This document shows, one piece after another, positions 35,600-45,588 of a stretch of 64,000 nt of DNA (position 1 is the first letter of the stretch; the number at the start of each line of letters is the position of its first letter). The stretch comes from Ruegeria sp. HKCCD7303 (GTDB lineage: Bacteria > Pseudomonadota > Alphaproteobacteria > Rhodobacterales > Rhodobacteraceae), in contig NZ_WVRE01000001.1 in NCBI RefSeq assembly GCF_013111185.1, positions 957,629 through 1,021,628 on the forward strand, read 5' to 3'. Under the pieces are notes generated by a model, which was not told the DNA's origin, ran no database searches, and saw only the letters and a program-made list of their open reading frames with translations. The translations under genes were made by a program, and so were the position numbers.

Positions 35600-36583
35600 A
35601 TGTCGAAACTTGTGACGATTTATGGCGGATCTGGATTTGTCGGCCGCTACATCGCGCGGCGCATGGCGAGTGAGGGATGGCGTGTGCGTGTGGCGGTGCG
35701 CCGCCCGAACGAGGCGATGTTCGTGAAACCTTATGGTGTCGTCGGTCAGGTTGAGCCCGTGTTGTGCAATATCCGCGATGACGCGTCGGTTGCCCAGGCC
35801 ATGCACAGTGCGGATGTCGTGGTAAACTGCGTCGGCGTCCTGAACGAGCTGGGCAAAAACGACTTTGGCGCCGTGCAGGCCGAAGGGGCGGAGCGGATCG
35901 CGCGTTTGGCGGCAGAGCAGGGGATTGAGCGGATGGTTCATGTCTCGGCCATTGGTGCCGATGCAAATTCTGCCAGCGAATATTCTCAGACCAAGGCGCA
36001 GGGTGAGGCCGGTGTGCTGAAGCATATGCCAGATGCCGTGATCCTGCGGCCTTCTGTTATTTTTGGTACCGAAGATCAGTTCTTTAACCGCTTTGCCGGA
36101 ATGACACGCATGGGGCCGTTCCTGCCGTTGGTTGGTGCCGAAACCAAATTTCAGCCGGTTTATGTGGATGATGTGGCCCAGGCCGCAGTTAAGGGCGTTC
36201 TGGGACAGGCTGAGCCTGGCGTGTACGAGTTGGGCGGACCCGAGGTGAAGACATTCCGCGCTTTGATGCAGCAAATGCTGGATGTGATTCACCGTCGCCG
36301 CGTCATCATTGGTATGCCTTTTTTTGCAGCACGGATCATGGCGGGTGTTCTGGACATCATTAAGTTTGTCAGCTTCCAGTTGTTCCCGAACAATATTCTG
36401 TCCCGAGATCAGTTGAAGAATCTGCGGAATGACAATGTGGTTGCCGATGAGGCTAAGTCTTTTGCCGATCTTGGGATCACACCGACCACCTTGGAATCGG
36501 TGCTGCCCGAGTACCTGTGGAAGTTCCGTCCGTCGGGCCAGTATGACGACATTCAGAACTCGGCCAAAAACCTGCGTATCTGA
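35600..36583 (+). CDS. NDUFA9-like NAD(P)H-binding protein
   Basis: 327 residues from the ATG at 35600 (CAGGAG upstream). The N-terminal Rossmann motif is VTIYGGSGFVGRYIARRM; further marks are VVVNCVGVLNELGKNDF, MVHVSAIGADANSASEYSQTK (catalytic-type YxxxK replaced in context) and VILRPSVIFGTEDQFFNRF. The protein is an atypical short-chain dehydrogenase related to the complex I NDUFA9 subunit, found in most alphaproteobacteria. The C-terminal part contains a hydrophobic stretch (GMPFFAARIMAGVLDIIKF) that may touch the membrane. A role in complex I assembly or quinone metabolism is possible but unproven here. Its stop directly abuts the uppP stop (TGA|TCA). Confidence 0.88.
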   Translation: MSKLVTIYGGSGFVGRYIARRMASEGWRVRVAVRRPNEAMFVKPYGVVGQVEPVLCNIRDDASVAQAMHSADVVVNCVGVLNELGKNDFGAVQAEGAERIARLAAEQGIERMVHVSAIGADANSASEYSQTKAQGEAGVLKHMPDAVILRPSVIFGTEDQFFNRFAGMTRMGPFLPLVGAETKFQPVYVDDVAQAAVKGVLGQAEPGVYELGGPEVKTFRALMQQMLDVIHRRRVIIGMPFFAARIMAGVLDIIKFVSFQLFPNNILSRDQLKNLRNDNVVADEAKSFADLGITPTTLESVLPEYLWKFRPSGQYDDIQNSAKNLRI

Positions 36584-37387
36584 TCAGCTATAGGCCATGA
36601 TCAGCAGGATAGCGCCAAGAATGACTCGGTAGATGACGTAGGGCGTGAAACTGACGCTGCGCAGCAAACGCATCATCAGGCTGAGCGCCAGAAGGGCCGC
36701 GATAAACGCAAAGACAGCGGCAATGGCGCCGTCACGTGCCAGTTGCGCGTCAGCGTCGCGCATCACGTCCACAGCCAACAAAGCGCCAGACGCCAGAATC
36801 GTCGGGATTGACATCAGCATGGCTATCTTCGCCCCGTCCTCGCGGGTATAGCCCAATTTGCGCGCCCCGGTGATTGTGATCCCCGAGCGCGACGTGCCGG
36901 GAATCAGTGCAAGAACTTGCCACAGCCCCATGATGAACGCATCACGGACGCCCCACGCACTGCTCTCTTTGGTTTCCGGACTGCTCTGATCGACCCAATA
37001 CAGAACCAGGCCAAAACCAAGCATAGCCCAGCCGATTACGGCGATCGAGCGCATGGCATCGCTTAACCCGGTCAGATGTAGAATCAGACCTGCAATCACC
37101 GTTGGAATCGTCGCTAGGATGAGGCCCAGTGCCAGTCGCGTCTGTGGCGTATCTGCCCGGCCAAGCAAGGCCCCAGGCAACCCCGCAAGGGCTTGTTTTA
37201 CATCCGACCAGAAATACAGAACAACCGCGCCCAGCGTTCCAACATGCACTGCAACATCAATGGCTTGACCTTGATCCTGAAGACCAGTGAGGTTTGGAAG
37301 CAGGATCAGATGACCTGATGATGATATGGGCAAAAACTCAGTGATTCCCTGAACAATTGCTACGAGAATCAGGTGAAAAAGACTCAT
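36584..37387 (-). CDS. uppP: UppP (BacA), undecaprenyl-diphosphatase
   Basis: 267 residues from the ATG at 37385-37387; the longer frame upstream is not coding. UppP removes a phosphate from undecaprenyl diphosphate on the outer face of the inner membrane, recycling the lipid carrier of cell-wall synthesis; overexpression gives bacitracin resistance. Signature one is GITEFLPISSSGHLIL (residues 14-29, with Glu17) and signature two is PGTSRSGITITGARKLG near residue 160. About eight TM helices. It converges exactly on the NDUFA9-like gene. Confidence 0.96.
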   Translation of the reverse strand: MSLFHLILVAIVQGITEFLPISSSGHLILLPNLTGLQDQGQAIDVAVHVGTLGAVVLYFWSDVKQALAGLPGALLGRADTPQTRLALGLILATIPTVIAGLILHLTGLSDAMRSIAVIGWAMLGFGLVLYWVDQSSPETKESSAWGVRDAFIMGLWQVLALIPGTSRSGITITGARKLGYTREDGAKIAMLMSIPTILASGALLAVDVMRDADAQLARDGAIAAVFAFIAALLALSLMMRLLRSVSFTPYVIYRVILGAILLIMAYS

Positions 37388-37617
37388 CTGCCCTGCCAAT
37401 TTGCGGTCACGTAATGCTTGCGAATTATGGGTATAAGGGTGGTGGGGAAAAGGAAAGCGCACATATAGGTCCGATACGGAACTAAAAATAGTGAACTTTT
37501 CAAGAATATTAGCTCTACACAGTAAACTTTCTTTATTTAGGTCAGTATGATTGACTTTTAATCCCCTACGGTATCTCTTAGAGAAACCGGACCAAGCCAA
37601 TTCATGGAGTCTGACCC

Positions 37618-39051
37618 GTGGCCAAGCAACCGATGCTGAAATTTGTGCAGATCGACCGAGTCATGCCGGAAAAGCGTGCTGCAAGTGACCGCAAGGAAGA
37701 CTTTGACGAAATCTATGCCGAATACGCCGCCGAAAAAGCTGCCGAACAGGCCAGCCGCTGCAGCCAATGTGGTGTGCCGTACTGCCAGTCACATTGCCCG
37801 TTGCACAACAATATTCCGGATTGGCTGCATCTGACTGCCACTGGCCGACTGGAAGAAGCCTATGAGACAAGTCAGGCGACCAATACTTTCCCCGAAATCT
37901 GCGGGCGTATCTGCCCACAGGATCGCTTGTGTGAAGGCAACTGCGTAATCGAGCAGTCGGGTCACGGCACAGTTACCATCGGCACTATTGAGAAATACAT
38001 CACGGACACCGCCTGGGATAACGGCTGGGTGAAACCGGCCACCCCATCTGCGGAGCGCAGCGAGAGTGTGGGCATTATCGGCGGTGGCCCCGGTGGATTG
38101 GCTGCAGCGGATATGCTGCGCCGCGCAGGTATTCAGGTGACAGTATATGATCGTTACGACCGTGCGGGTGGCCTGTTGATGTATGGCATTCCGGGCTTCA
38201 AGCTTGAAAAGGACATCGTGCAAAGGCGCAATGACCTTTTGGCCGATGGCGGTGTCCGGTTCGAACTGAACTGTGATGTTGACGCCACCAAGTTTGAAGA
38301 AATTCGTGCCCGGCATGACGCTGTGATTATTGCCACCGGCGTTTATAAATCCCGCGACCTGTCCATGCCGGGAAGCGGTCTGGGTGGAATTGAAAAGGCG
38401 ATCGACTTCCTGACCGCCTCGAACCGCAAAAGTTTTGGTGATGCCGTCGAAGATTTTGACAATGGCCGCCTGAATGCCGAAGGAAAAAAGGTCGTTGTAA
38501 TTGGCGGCGGCGACACCGCCATGGATTGCGTGCGTACTTCGATCCGTCAGGGAGCGACCTCGGTCAAATGCCTCTATCGTCGCGACCGAGCCAATATGCC
38601 AGGCTCGCAGCGTGAAACGCAAAACGCCGAGGAAGAAGGCGTTGTTTTTGAATGGCTGAGCGCGCCCAAAGGCTTCACCGGTGACGATAAGGTCACGGGC
38701 GTGATGGTTCAAAAGATGCGTCTGGGGCAGCCTGATGCGTCGGGTCGCCAGGCGCCCGAAGTCATCGAAGGTGCGGATTACGTGGAAGAGGCCGATCTGG
38801 TGATCAAGGCGCTGGGCTTTGAACCCGAAGACCTGCCCACCCTGTTCGGCCAGCCGGACCTGCCTGTGACACGCTGGGGCACCGTAAAGGCCGCGTTCCA
38901 GACCGGAGAAACTGAAATGGACGGTGTTTACGCCATTGGTGACATCGTGCGTGGTGCTTCACTGGTGGTCTGGGCGATCCGCGACGGCCGCGACTGCGCC
39001 GACGCGATCATCGACCGGTTCAATGCCAAAGCGGCCATCGCAGCCGAGTAA
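37618..39051 (+). CDS. gltD: Glutamate synthase small (beta) subunit
   Basis: 477 residues, GTG start (GGAG eight bases upstream). The small subunit takes electrons from NADPH and passes them to GltB. The N-terminal iron-sulfur region has cysteines 48, 51, 56 and 60 (CSQCGVPYCQSHC), and a second set in CGRICPQDRLCEGNC. FAD binding is GGGPGGLAAADMLRRAG and the NADPH fold is VVVIGGGDTAMDCVRT. It precedes gltB by 57 bases, the order usual in this family of bacteria. It carries out the GOGAT half of ammonium assimilation. Confidence 0.96.
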   Translation: MAKQPMLKFVQIDRVMPEKRAASDRKEDFDEIYAEYAAEKAAEQASRCSQCGVPYCQSHCPLHNNIPDWLHLTATGRLEEAYETSQATNTFPEICGRICPQDRLCEGNCVIEQSGHGTVTIGTIEKYITDTAWDNGWVKPATPSAERSESVGIIGGGPGGLAAADMLRRAGIQVTVYDRYDRAGGLLMYGIPGFKLEKDIVQRRNDLLADGGVRFELNCDVDATKFEEIRARHDAVIIATGVYKSRDLSMPGSGLGGIEKAIDFLTASNRKSFGDAVEDFDNGRLNAEGKKVVVIGGGDTAMDCVRTSIRQGATSVKCLYRRDRANMPGSQRETQNAEEEGVVFEWLSAPKGFTGDDKVTGVMVQKMRLGQPDASGRQAPEVIEGADYVEEADLVIKALGFEPEDLPTLFGQPDLPVTRWGTVKAAFQTGETEMDGVYAIGDIVRGASLVVWAIRDGRDCADAIIDRFNAKAAIAAE

Positions 39052-39108
39052 GCCCAAGGATTAAGAGGGTTCGTCGCCAAACGTTCCCTTGAAAGAAGGA
39101 AATAGCCA

Positions 39109-42100
39109 ATGACCAAATATGATGCCGATTGGGTGCGGGCCGAGGAAGCCAAGCGCAATTGGATGGCGGAAAACGGTCTCTATTCCGAGGAAGAAGAGCA
39201 TTCTTCCTGCGGTGTGGGTCTTGTCGTATCCGTCGACGGCAAACCGTCGCGCAAGGTGGTAGACGCAGGGATCGATGCGCTTAAGGCGATTTGGCATCGC
39301 GGTGCAGTTGATGCCGACGGTAAAACCGGTGACGGCGCGGGTATTCACGTGCAGATCCCGGTTCCATTTTTCTATGACCAGATCCGCCGTACCGGCCACG
39401 AACCCAAGTTGGATGAGCTGATCGCAGTGGGACAGGTTTTCCTGCCTCGTACCGATTTTGGCGCCCAGGAACAGTGCCGGACCATCGTAGAAACCGAAGT
39501 GCTACGCTTGGGCTATTACATCTACGGCTGGCGTCACGTACCGGTTGATGTGACGTGCCTGGGCGAAAAAGCCAATGCGACCCGGCCCGAGATCGAACAG
39601 ATTCTGATCTCGAATTCCAAGGGCGTGGATGAAGAGACCTTTGAGCGTGAGTTGTACGTAATCCGCCGCCGCATCGAAAAGGCTGCAGCGGCTGCTGGGA
39701 TTTCCGGGCTCTATCTTGCCTCTCTGTCCTGTCGTTCGATCATCTACAAAGGTATGATGTTGGCCGAGCAGGTGGCGGTTTTCTATCCCGACCTCATGGA
39801 TGAGCGTTTTGAATCAGCTTTTGCGATTTACCACCAACGCTATTCGACCAACACTTTCCCGCAATGGTGGCTTGCGCAACCGTTCCGCATGTTGGCGCAT
39901 AACGGTGAGATCAACACCCTGAAGGGCAATATCAACTGGATGAAAAGCCACGAGATCCGGATGACTTCGGACAGCTTTGGCGATTATGCGGAAGATATCA
40001 AACCGATCATCGCGGGGGGATCATCAGATTCGGCCGCATTAGACTCGGTTTTTGAGGTTTTGGTGCGCGCAGGCCGTTCCGCACCCATGGCGAAGACCAT
40101 GCTGGTGCCGGAAAGCTGGTCTAAACAGGCGGTTGAGTTGCCGCAGGCGTGGCGCGACATGTATTCCTACTGCAACTCGGTGATGGAGCCATGGGACGGC
40201 CCCGCCGCGCTGGCGATGACCGATGGTCGCTGGGTCTGTGCCGGTTTGGACCGGAACGGACTGCGCCCGATGCGGTATGTCGTGACGGGTGACGGGCTTG
40301 TTATCGCGGGCTCTGAGGCGGGCATGGTTCCGATCGACGAGGCCAGCGTAACCGAAAAGGGGGCACTTGGCCCGGGCCAGATGCTGGCCGTGGATATGAA
40401 AAAGGGCAAGCTGTACCGCGATACGCAGATCAAGGACAAGCTGGCCGCTGCGCTGCCATTCGGTGAGTGGGTCGGCAAGATCAACGATCTTGACGGCACG
40501 CTGGCGGGTGTCACCGAAGCCCCGATCTTTTCCGGCGAAGAGCTGCGCAAGCGTCAGATCGCGGCGGGGTATTCGGTTGAGGAGTTGGAGCAAATCCTCG
40601 CTCCGATGGCAGAAGACGGTAAAGAGGCGCTTGCGTCGATGGGTGACGATACCCCTTCGGCGGTATTGTCGAAACAGTACCGACCACTTAGCCATTTCTT
40701 CCGTCAGAACTTTAGCCAGGTGACCAACCCACCGATCGACAGTTTGCGTGAATACCGGGTGATGTCGCTGAAAACGCGCTTTGCCAACCTAAAGAACGTG
40801 TTGGACGAGGACAGCAGCCAGACCGAAATCATCGTCCTCGAAAGCCCCTTTGTCGGCAACGCGCAATGGGACAATTTGGTCGAGAATTTTGATGCACCGT
40901 TGGTTGAGATTGATTGTAGCTTTGAACCAGGTCGTGGCGCGTTGAGCGCTGGTTTGGCCCGTGTTAGAGCCGAATCTGAAGAGGCGGTACGCTCAGGCGC
41001 TGGGCACATCGTGTTGTCCGACATGAACACAGGCGAGGGTCGGGTTGCGATGCCAATGATCCTGGCGACCAGCGCGATACATTCTCATCTGACCCGGCAA
41101 GGGTTACGGACATTCTGCTCGTTGAACGTGCGTTCTGCCGAATGTATCGATCCTCATTACTTTGCCGTTCTGATCGGCTGCGGGGCGACGGTTGTGAATG
41201 CATATTTGGCCGAAGATTCTCTGGCTGACCGCATTGACCGCGGCCTGCTGGACGGAACTTTGACCGAGAGTGTTGCGCGGTATCGCGAAGCCATCGACCA
41301 GGGCCTTCTGAAGATCATGGCCAAGATGGGCATTTCAGTGATCTCATCCTATCGTGGCGGGCTGAATTTTGAGGCCGTGGGCCTTAGCCGCGCTATGGTT
41401 GCCGAGTATTTCCCGGGCATGACCAGCCGGATCTCGGGTATTGGCGTGACCGGTATCCAGACCAAGCTTGAGGAAATCCACGCAAAGGCCTGGGACAGTG
41501 GTCTGGACGTGCTGCCTATCGGGGGATTCTACAAGGCGCGGAAATCGGGTGAGACCCATGCGTGGGAAGCCACATCGATGCACATGATGCAAATGGCATG
41601 TAATCGCGCTTCCTATGAGCTGTGGAAGCAATATTCCGCCAAGATGCAATCGAATCCGCCGATCCATCTGCGTGATCTGATGGACTTCAAACCCAAGGGC
41701 AAAGCGATCCCGATTGAAGAGGTCGAATCGATCACCTCGATCCGCAAGCGGTTTGTCACCCCGGGCATGTCGCTGGGCGCGCTGTCGCCAGAGGCACATA
41801 AGACGCTGAACGTGGCGATGAACCGGATCGGTGCTAAGTCTGATTCAGGCGAAGGTGGTGAAGATCCGGCGCATTTTGTGCCGGAACCGAATGGCGACAA
41901 CCCTTCGGCCAAGATCAAACAGGTGGCCTCGGGCCGGTTCGGTGTAACCGCCGAGTATCTGAACCAGTGCGAAGAGCTTGAAATCAAGGTCGCGCAGGGC
42001 GCGAAACCCGGTGAGGGTGGTCAGTTGCCTGGCATGAAGGTTACGGACCTGATCGCGCGTTTGCGGCACTCAACCAAGGGCGTGACGCTGATCTCTCCGC

Positions 42101-43641
42101 CGCCGCACCACGATATCTACTCGATCGAGGATCTGGCGCAGTTGATCTACGATCTCAAGCAGATCAACCCGCGTTGCAAGGTGACGGTCAAGCTGGTTGC
42201 ATCTTCGGGCGTAGGCACGATTGCGGCCGGTGTAGCCAAGGCGAAAGCAGATATTATCCTTATTTCGGGTCACAATGGTGGCACTGGTGCGTCTCCGGCG
42301 ACCTCAATCAAATATGCCGGTCTTCCGTGGGAGATGGGCCTGACCGAAGCGCATCAGGTGCTGGCGATGAACAACCTGCGCGACCGCGTAACTTTGCGGA
42401 CCGATGGTGGCCTGCGCACTGGACGTGACATCGTTATGGCCGCGATGATGGGGGCCGAGGAATACGGCATTGGTACTGCCGCCCTGATTGCGATGGGCTG
42501 CATCATGGTGCGTCAGTGTCAGTCGAACACCTGCCCGGTCGGCGTGTGTACGCAGGACGAAAGCCTGCGCGCCAAGTTCACCGGCAATGCAGACAAGGTG
42601 GTGAACCTGATCACCTTCTACGCGCAAGAAGTGCGCGAGTTGTTGGCCAGCCTCGGCGCGCGTTCGATGGATGAGATCATTGGCCGGGCGGATCTACTGG
42701 CGCAGGTCAGCCGTGGGTCTGCGCATCTGGACGATCTGGACCTCAACCCGCTGCTGATCACCGTCGATGGAGCACAAGACATCGTTTATAACCGGGACAA
42801 GGACCGTAACGCAGTTCCGGATACACTTGACGCCGAAATCGTGCGTGATGCTGCACGGTTCCTGAAAGATGGCGAAAAAATGCAGCTGTCTTACGCCATT
42901 CAGAACACGCATCGGACGGTAGGTACGCGTGTGTCCAGTCACATTGTGCAGAATTTCGGGATGCGGAACACGTTCCAGGATGACCATCTGCATGTGAAAC
43001 TACAGGGCTCGGCCGGTCAGTCTTTGGGTGCGTTTGCCGCGCCGGGACTGAAGCTCGAGGTTTCGGGCGATGCCAACGACTATGTGGGTAAAGGTCTGTC
43101 TGGTGGCACGATTGTTGTGCGCCCGCCGCAGGTCAGCCCTTTGAAGGCGGATGACAACACGATTATCGGCAACACGGTCCTTTACGGGGCCACCGACGGT
43201 CATCTGTTCGCCGCTGGTCGTGCAGGTGAACGGTTTGCTGTGCGGAACTCAGGTGCCAAGGTGGTCATCGAGGGCTGCGGCTCGAACGGATGTGAGTACA
43301 TGACCGGCGGTGTTGCAGTGATCTTGGGCGATATCGGAGCCAACTTTGGCGCTGGTATGACAGGCGGCATGGCTTATCTGTATAATCCCGAAGGCAGGGC
43401 CCAAGCGCTGATGAACATGGAGACGCTTGTCACCTGTCCGGTTTCTGTCGCACATTGGGAAGAGCAGTTGAAGGCTCTTGTTGCTCGCCACGCTGAAGAG
43501 ACCTATAGCCGGAAAGCCGTTGATATTCTGCAACATTGGGACATGGAAAAAGGCAACTTTTTGCAGGTGTGCCCCAAGGAAATGCTGAACAAACTGAGCC
43601 ATCCGCTGAGTATCGAAGCCACCGCAGTTCCTGCTGAATGA
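39109..43641 (+). CDS. gltB: Glutamate synthase large (alpha) subunit
   Basis: 1510 residues. It converts glutamine and 2-oxoglutarate into two glutamates. Cys34 in EEEHSSCGVGLV becomes the N-terminal nucleophile of the glutaminase after removal of a 33-residue propeptide. Then come the central domain, the FMN-binding domain (ISGHNGGTGASPATSIKYAG region) with the 3Fe-4S cysteines in CIMVRQCQSNTCPVGVC near residue 1130, and the C-terminal beta-helix (GCGSNGCEYMTGG, GMTGGMAYLY). AAGGAAAT lies before the ATG. A strong terminator follows. Confidence 0.97.
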   Translation: MTKYDADWVRAEEAKRNWMAENGLYSEEEEHSSCGVGLVVSVDGKPSRKVVDAGIDALKAIWHRGAVDADGKTGDGAGIHVQIPVPFFYDQIRRTGHEPKLDELIAVGQVFLPRTDFGAQEQCRTIVETEVLRLGYYIYGWRHVPVDVTCLGEKANATRPEIEQILISNSKGVDEETFERELYVIRRRIEKAAAAAGISGLYLASLSCRSIIYKGMMLAEQVAVFYPDLMDERFESAFAIYHQRYSTNTFPQWWLAQPFRMLAHNGEINTLKGNINWMKSHEIRMTSDSFGDYAEDIKPIIAGGSSDSAALDSVFEVLVRAGRSAPMAKTMLVPESWSKQAVELPQAWRDMYSYCNSVMEPWDGPAALAMTDGRWVCAGLDRNGLRPMRYVVTGDGLVIAGSEAGMVPIDEASVTEKGALGPGQMLAVDMKKGKLYRDTQIKDKLAAALPFGEWVGKINDLDGTLAGVTEAPIFSGEELRKRQIAAGYSVEELEQILAPMAEDGKEALASMGDDTPSAVLSKQYRPLSHFFRQNFSQVTNPPIDSLREYRVMSLKTRFANLKNVLDEDSSQTEIIVLESPFVGNAQWDNLVENFDAPLVEIDCSFEPGRGALSAGLARVRAESEEAVRSGAGHIVLSDMNTGEGRVAMPMILATSAIHSHLTRQGLRTFCSLNVRSAECIDPHYFAVLIGCGATVVNAYLAEDSLADRIDRGLLDGTLTESVARYREAIDQGLLKIMAKMGISVISSYRGGLNFEAVGLSRAMVAEYFPGMTSRISGIGVTGIQTKLEEIHAKAWDSGLDVLPIGGFYKARKSGETHAWEATSMHMMQMACNRASYELWKQYSAKMQSNPPIHLRDLMDFKPKGKAIPIEEVESITSIRKRFVTPGMSLGALSPEAHKTLNVAMNRIGAKSDSGEGGEDPAHFVPEPNGDNPSAKIKQVASGRFGVTAEYLNQCEELEIKVAQGAKPGEGGQLPGMKVTDLIARLRHSTKGVTLISPPPHHDIYSIEDLAQLIYDLKQINPRCKVTVKLVASSGVGTIAAGVAKAKADIILISGHNGGTGASPATSIKYAGLPWEMGLTEAHQVLAMNNLRDRVTLRTDGGLRTGRDIVMAAMMGAEEYGIGTAALIAMGCIMVRQCQSNTCPVGVCTQDESLRAKFTGNADKVVNLITFYAQEVRELLASLGARSMDEIIGRADLLAQVSRGSAHLDDLDLNPLLITVDGAQDIVYNRDKDRNAVPDTLDAEIVRDAARFLKDGEKMQLSYAIQNTHRTVGTRVSSHIVQNFGMRNTFQDDHLHVKLQGSAGQSLGAFAAPGLKLEVSGDANDYVGKGLSGGTIVVRPPQVSPLKADDNTIIGNTVLYGATDGHLFAAGRAGERFAVRNSGAKVVIEGCGSNGCEYMTGGVAVILGDIGANFGAGMTGGMAYLYNPEGRAQALMNMETLVTCPVSVAHWEEQLKALVARHAEETYSRKAVDILQHWDMEKGNFLQVCPKEMLNKLSHPLSIEATAVPAE

Positions 43642-43681
43642 AGCCTGATGTAACAATCTAAGGCTGAACAGTATTAAAAGT

Positions 43682-43725
43682 CGGGCCTCGCGTGTCATTT
43701 GCACCACGCGAGGCCCGGTTTGTTT
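43682..43725 (+). terminator. Rho-independent terminator of gltDB
   Basis: A perfect 13-bp stem, CGGGCCTCGCGTG (43682-43694) with CACGCGAGGCCCG (43705-43717), 10-base loop, followed by GTTTGTTT. It lies 40 bases past the gltB stop. Confidence 0.92.
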
Positions 43726-43841
43726 ACGCTGTCTTAGTAGGTTTCTTGCCTAATCACAGGAATTTCGCCAGTCTTTGTAGAATTTGAACGAAAACCAAGG
43801 ATGATTTTGGAAATCCTGTGGTGCAAATCGAGGGCAGAAGT

Positions 43842-44756
43842 ATGCCAACAACGTATCGCGACCAGTTCTATACCTTCGATCCGGCGAACCCGCCGCCGGC
43901 GGGAACATCTGTTGCGGTCGTCAGTCTTGATTTCACGGATGTGGATGATGACAACGAAATCGATGCGCCAAGCGGTGATACCGTAAATGGGCAGGACGTC
44001 ACAAACTCCTGGCCAGGGGACACAATTACGATCAATGTGGCAGGTGTCGGCAACGTAACATATGTCGGAACCACGTTTTATCTTGCCGATGGCTCTCGGG
44101 TTTTTACGCCGACGGACGGTCAGGTGCTACAACCCGGCACGTTGGTTTCGACCACATTTGTCACCACGCAAGGGCCATTGGATGTCGGTACCCTGGGTCC
44201 GCCCTGTTTTACACCTGGCACGATGATCGCGACCCCCGAAGGGGACCGCGCAGTGGAAGACCTGAAAGCCGGTGATCTGGTCACAACTCTGGATCATGGC
44301 CCACAACCATTGATCTGGGTGGGGCGTACGGTGGTCAAGGCCAAGGGTAAATTAGCACCGATCCGTTTTGAGACAGGCGTTTTTGATCTTGATTGTCCAC
44401 TTCTTGTCTCGCCGCAGCATAGAATGCTGATCGAAGATTGGCGTGCATCCTACTTTTTTGGACATGCCGAGGCGCTGGTTGCAGCCCATGTTCTGGTCAA
44501 TGGCGATACCGTCACACGTGTCGAAGGTGGTGAAGTGGAATATATCCACCTGTTGTTCAGGCAGCATCAGATTATCATCGCCAATGGGGCAAAGAGCGAA
44601 AGTTATTATCCGGGTCATGCCTTATCAGCGTCAGACCGGGAAACTCAAAGCGAAGTGTTACATTTGTTCCCCGAACTGGCGGGGGCGGATCCAATGTTTC
44701 TGGAAACAGCGCGGCCGGTGGTTCACCCGCGCGAGGCGCGCGCATTCGTGATTTAG
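43842..44756 (+). CDS. Hint-domain protein
   Basis: 304 residues from the ATG at 43842 (GAGGG eight bases upstream; a GTG eight codons earlier is an alternative). The N-terminal 130 residues are acidic, beta-rich and low in basic residues (TDVDDDNEIDAPSGDT), like secreted calcium-binding proteins. From about residue 133 comes a Hint (hedgehog/intein) domain: CFTPGTMIATPEGDRAVEDL, AGDLVTTLDHGPQPLIWVGR, CPLLVSPQHRMLIED and YIHLLFRQHQIIIANG with the conserved His. These proteins are numerous in roseobacters and probably exported by type I secretion; the purpose of Hint self-processing is unknown. Confidence 0.87.
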   Translation: MPTTYRDQFYTFDPANPPPAGTSVAVVSLDFTDVDDDNEIDAPSGDTVNGQDVTNSWPGDTITINVAGVGNVTYVGTTFYLADGSRVFTPTDGQVLQPGTLVSTTFVTTQGPLDVGTLGPPCFTPGTMIATPEGDRAVEDLKAGDLVTTLDHGPQPLIWVGRTVVKAKGKLAPIRFETGVFDLDCPLLVSPQHRMLIEDWRASYFFGHAEALVAAHVLVNGDTVTRVEGGEVEYIHLLFRQHQIIIANGAKSESYYPGHALSASDRETQSEVLHLFPELAGADPMFLETARPVVHPREARAFVI

Positions 44757-44795
44757 GTCGTTTCAAACGCAGGCGGTGCGTCGTATAGCTGAGAC

Positions 44796-45530
44796 ATGGC
44801 GAAGAAAGCAGCCCGCAAATCAAGCGGTAAGAATAAGAAGGCATCCAGCAAGAAAACACCAGTGGCGCAACAACTTCGCCGTTGGGTGATGCGAGTCGCA
44901 TTGGCGGCTGTCGCGTTGGTTGTCGCGTTGGTCTTGCTGTATTCAGTTGTAAATCCGCCGGTAACCCACACCATATGGTCGGAGTGGCGTCGGTTGGGCA
45001 AGGTTGAGCGCGAATGGGTCTCGATTGAAGAAATCTCTCCCATCATGGCGCGATCCGTCGTTGCGGCTGAGGATGCAAATTTCTGCCTGCACTGGGGATT
45101 CGATGTCGAGGCCATTCGTGACGCGATTGAGGGCGGCGGCAATCGCGGTGCGTCGACCATCACACAACAGGTGGTGAAGAACGTATTCCTGTGGCAGGGG
45201 CGCAGTTGGGTCAGGAAAGCGATGGAAACCTCGATCACTCCGGTCGTCGAGGTTTTCTGGAGCAAGCAGCGCATTCTGGAAGTTTATCTGAACGTCGCGG
45301 AAACCGGGAATGGAGTGTTTGGCGTTGAAGCAGCGGCACAGCGTTATTTCAACAGAAGTGCAGCGCAGTTGAGCTCGGTTCAGGCGGCGCGGATTGCTGC
45401 CATCCTGCCATCTCCGCGCAATCGTTCGGTCACGGATCCAAGCGTGCGCACGCGTCGGCGTGCGGCTGCGATTATGGATGGGGCGGCCACCATCCGCGCA
45501 GATGGTCGCGCAGATTGTTTCGAGGATTGA
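44796..45530 (+). CDS. mtgA: MtgA, monofunctional peptidoglycan glycosyltransferase
   Basis: 244 residues. A basic N-terminus (KKAARKSSGKNKKASSKK) precedes one TM helix (about 31-50), then a GT51 domain in the periplasm. The catalytic Glu92 is in RSVVAAEDANFCLHWGFD; further motifs are GASTITQQVVKN, RKAMETSITPV and KQRILEVYLNVAE. It polymerises lipid II into glycan chains without a transpeptidase domain. It starts 40 bases after the Hint gene. Its stop precedes the GST start by 58 bases. Confidence 0.95.
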   Translation: MAKKAARKSSGKNKKASSKKTPVAQQLRRWVMRVALAAVALVVALVLLYSVVNPPVTHTIWSEWRRLGKVEREWVSIEEISPIMARSVVAAEDANFCLHWGFDVEAIRDAIEGGGNRGASTITQQVVKNVFLWQGRSWVRKAMETSITPVVEVFWSKQRILEVYLNVAETGNGVFGVEAAAQRYFNRSAAQLSSVQAARIAAILPSPRNRSVTDPSVRTRRRAAAIMDGAATIRADGRADCFED

Positions 45531-45588
45531 AACCCGCCTCCCTCAAGGGCTAAATCAGTCAGGAATTCACTGGTTCGATTGGAAGCCC

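Noticed and set aside
37789..38712. A 307-codon minus-strand frame opposite gltD
   Set aside because: Shadow frame within an intact gltD; no recognisable motifs.
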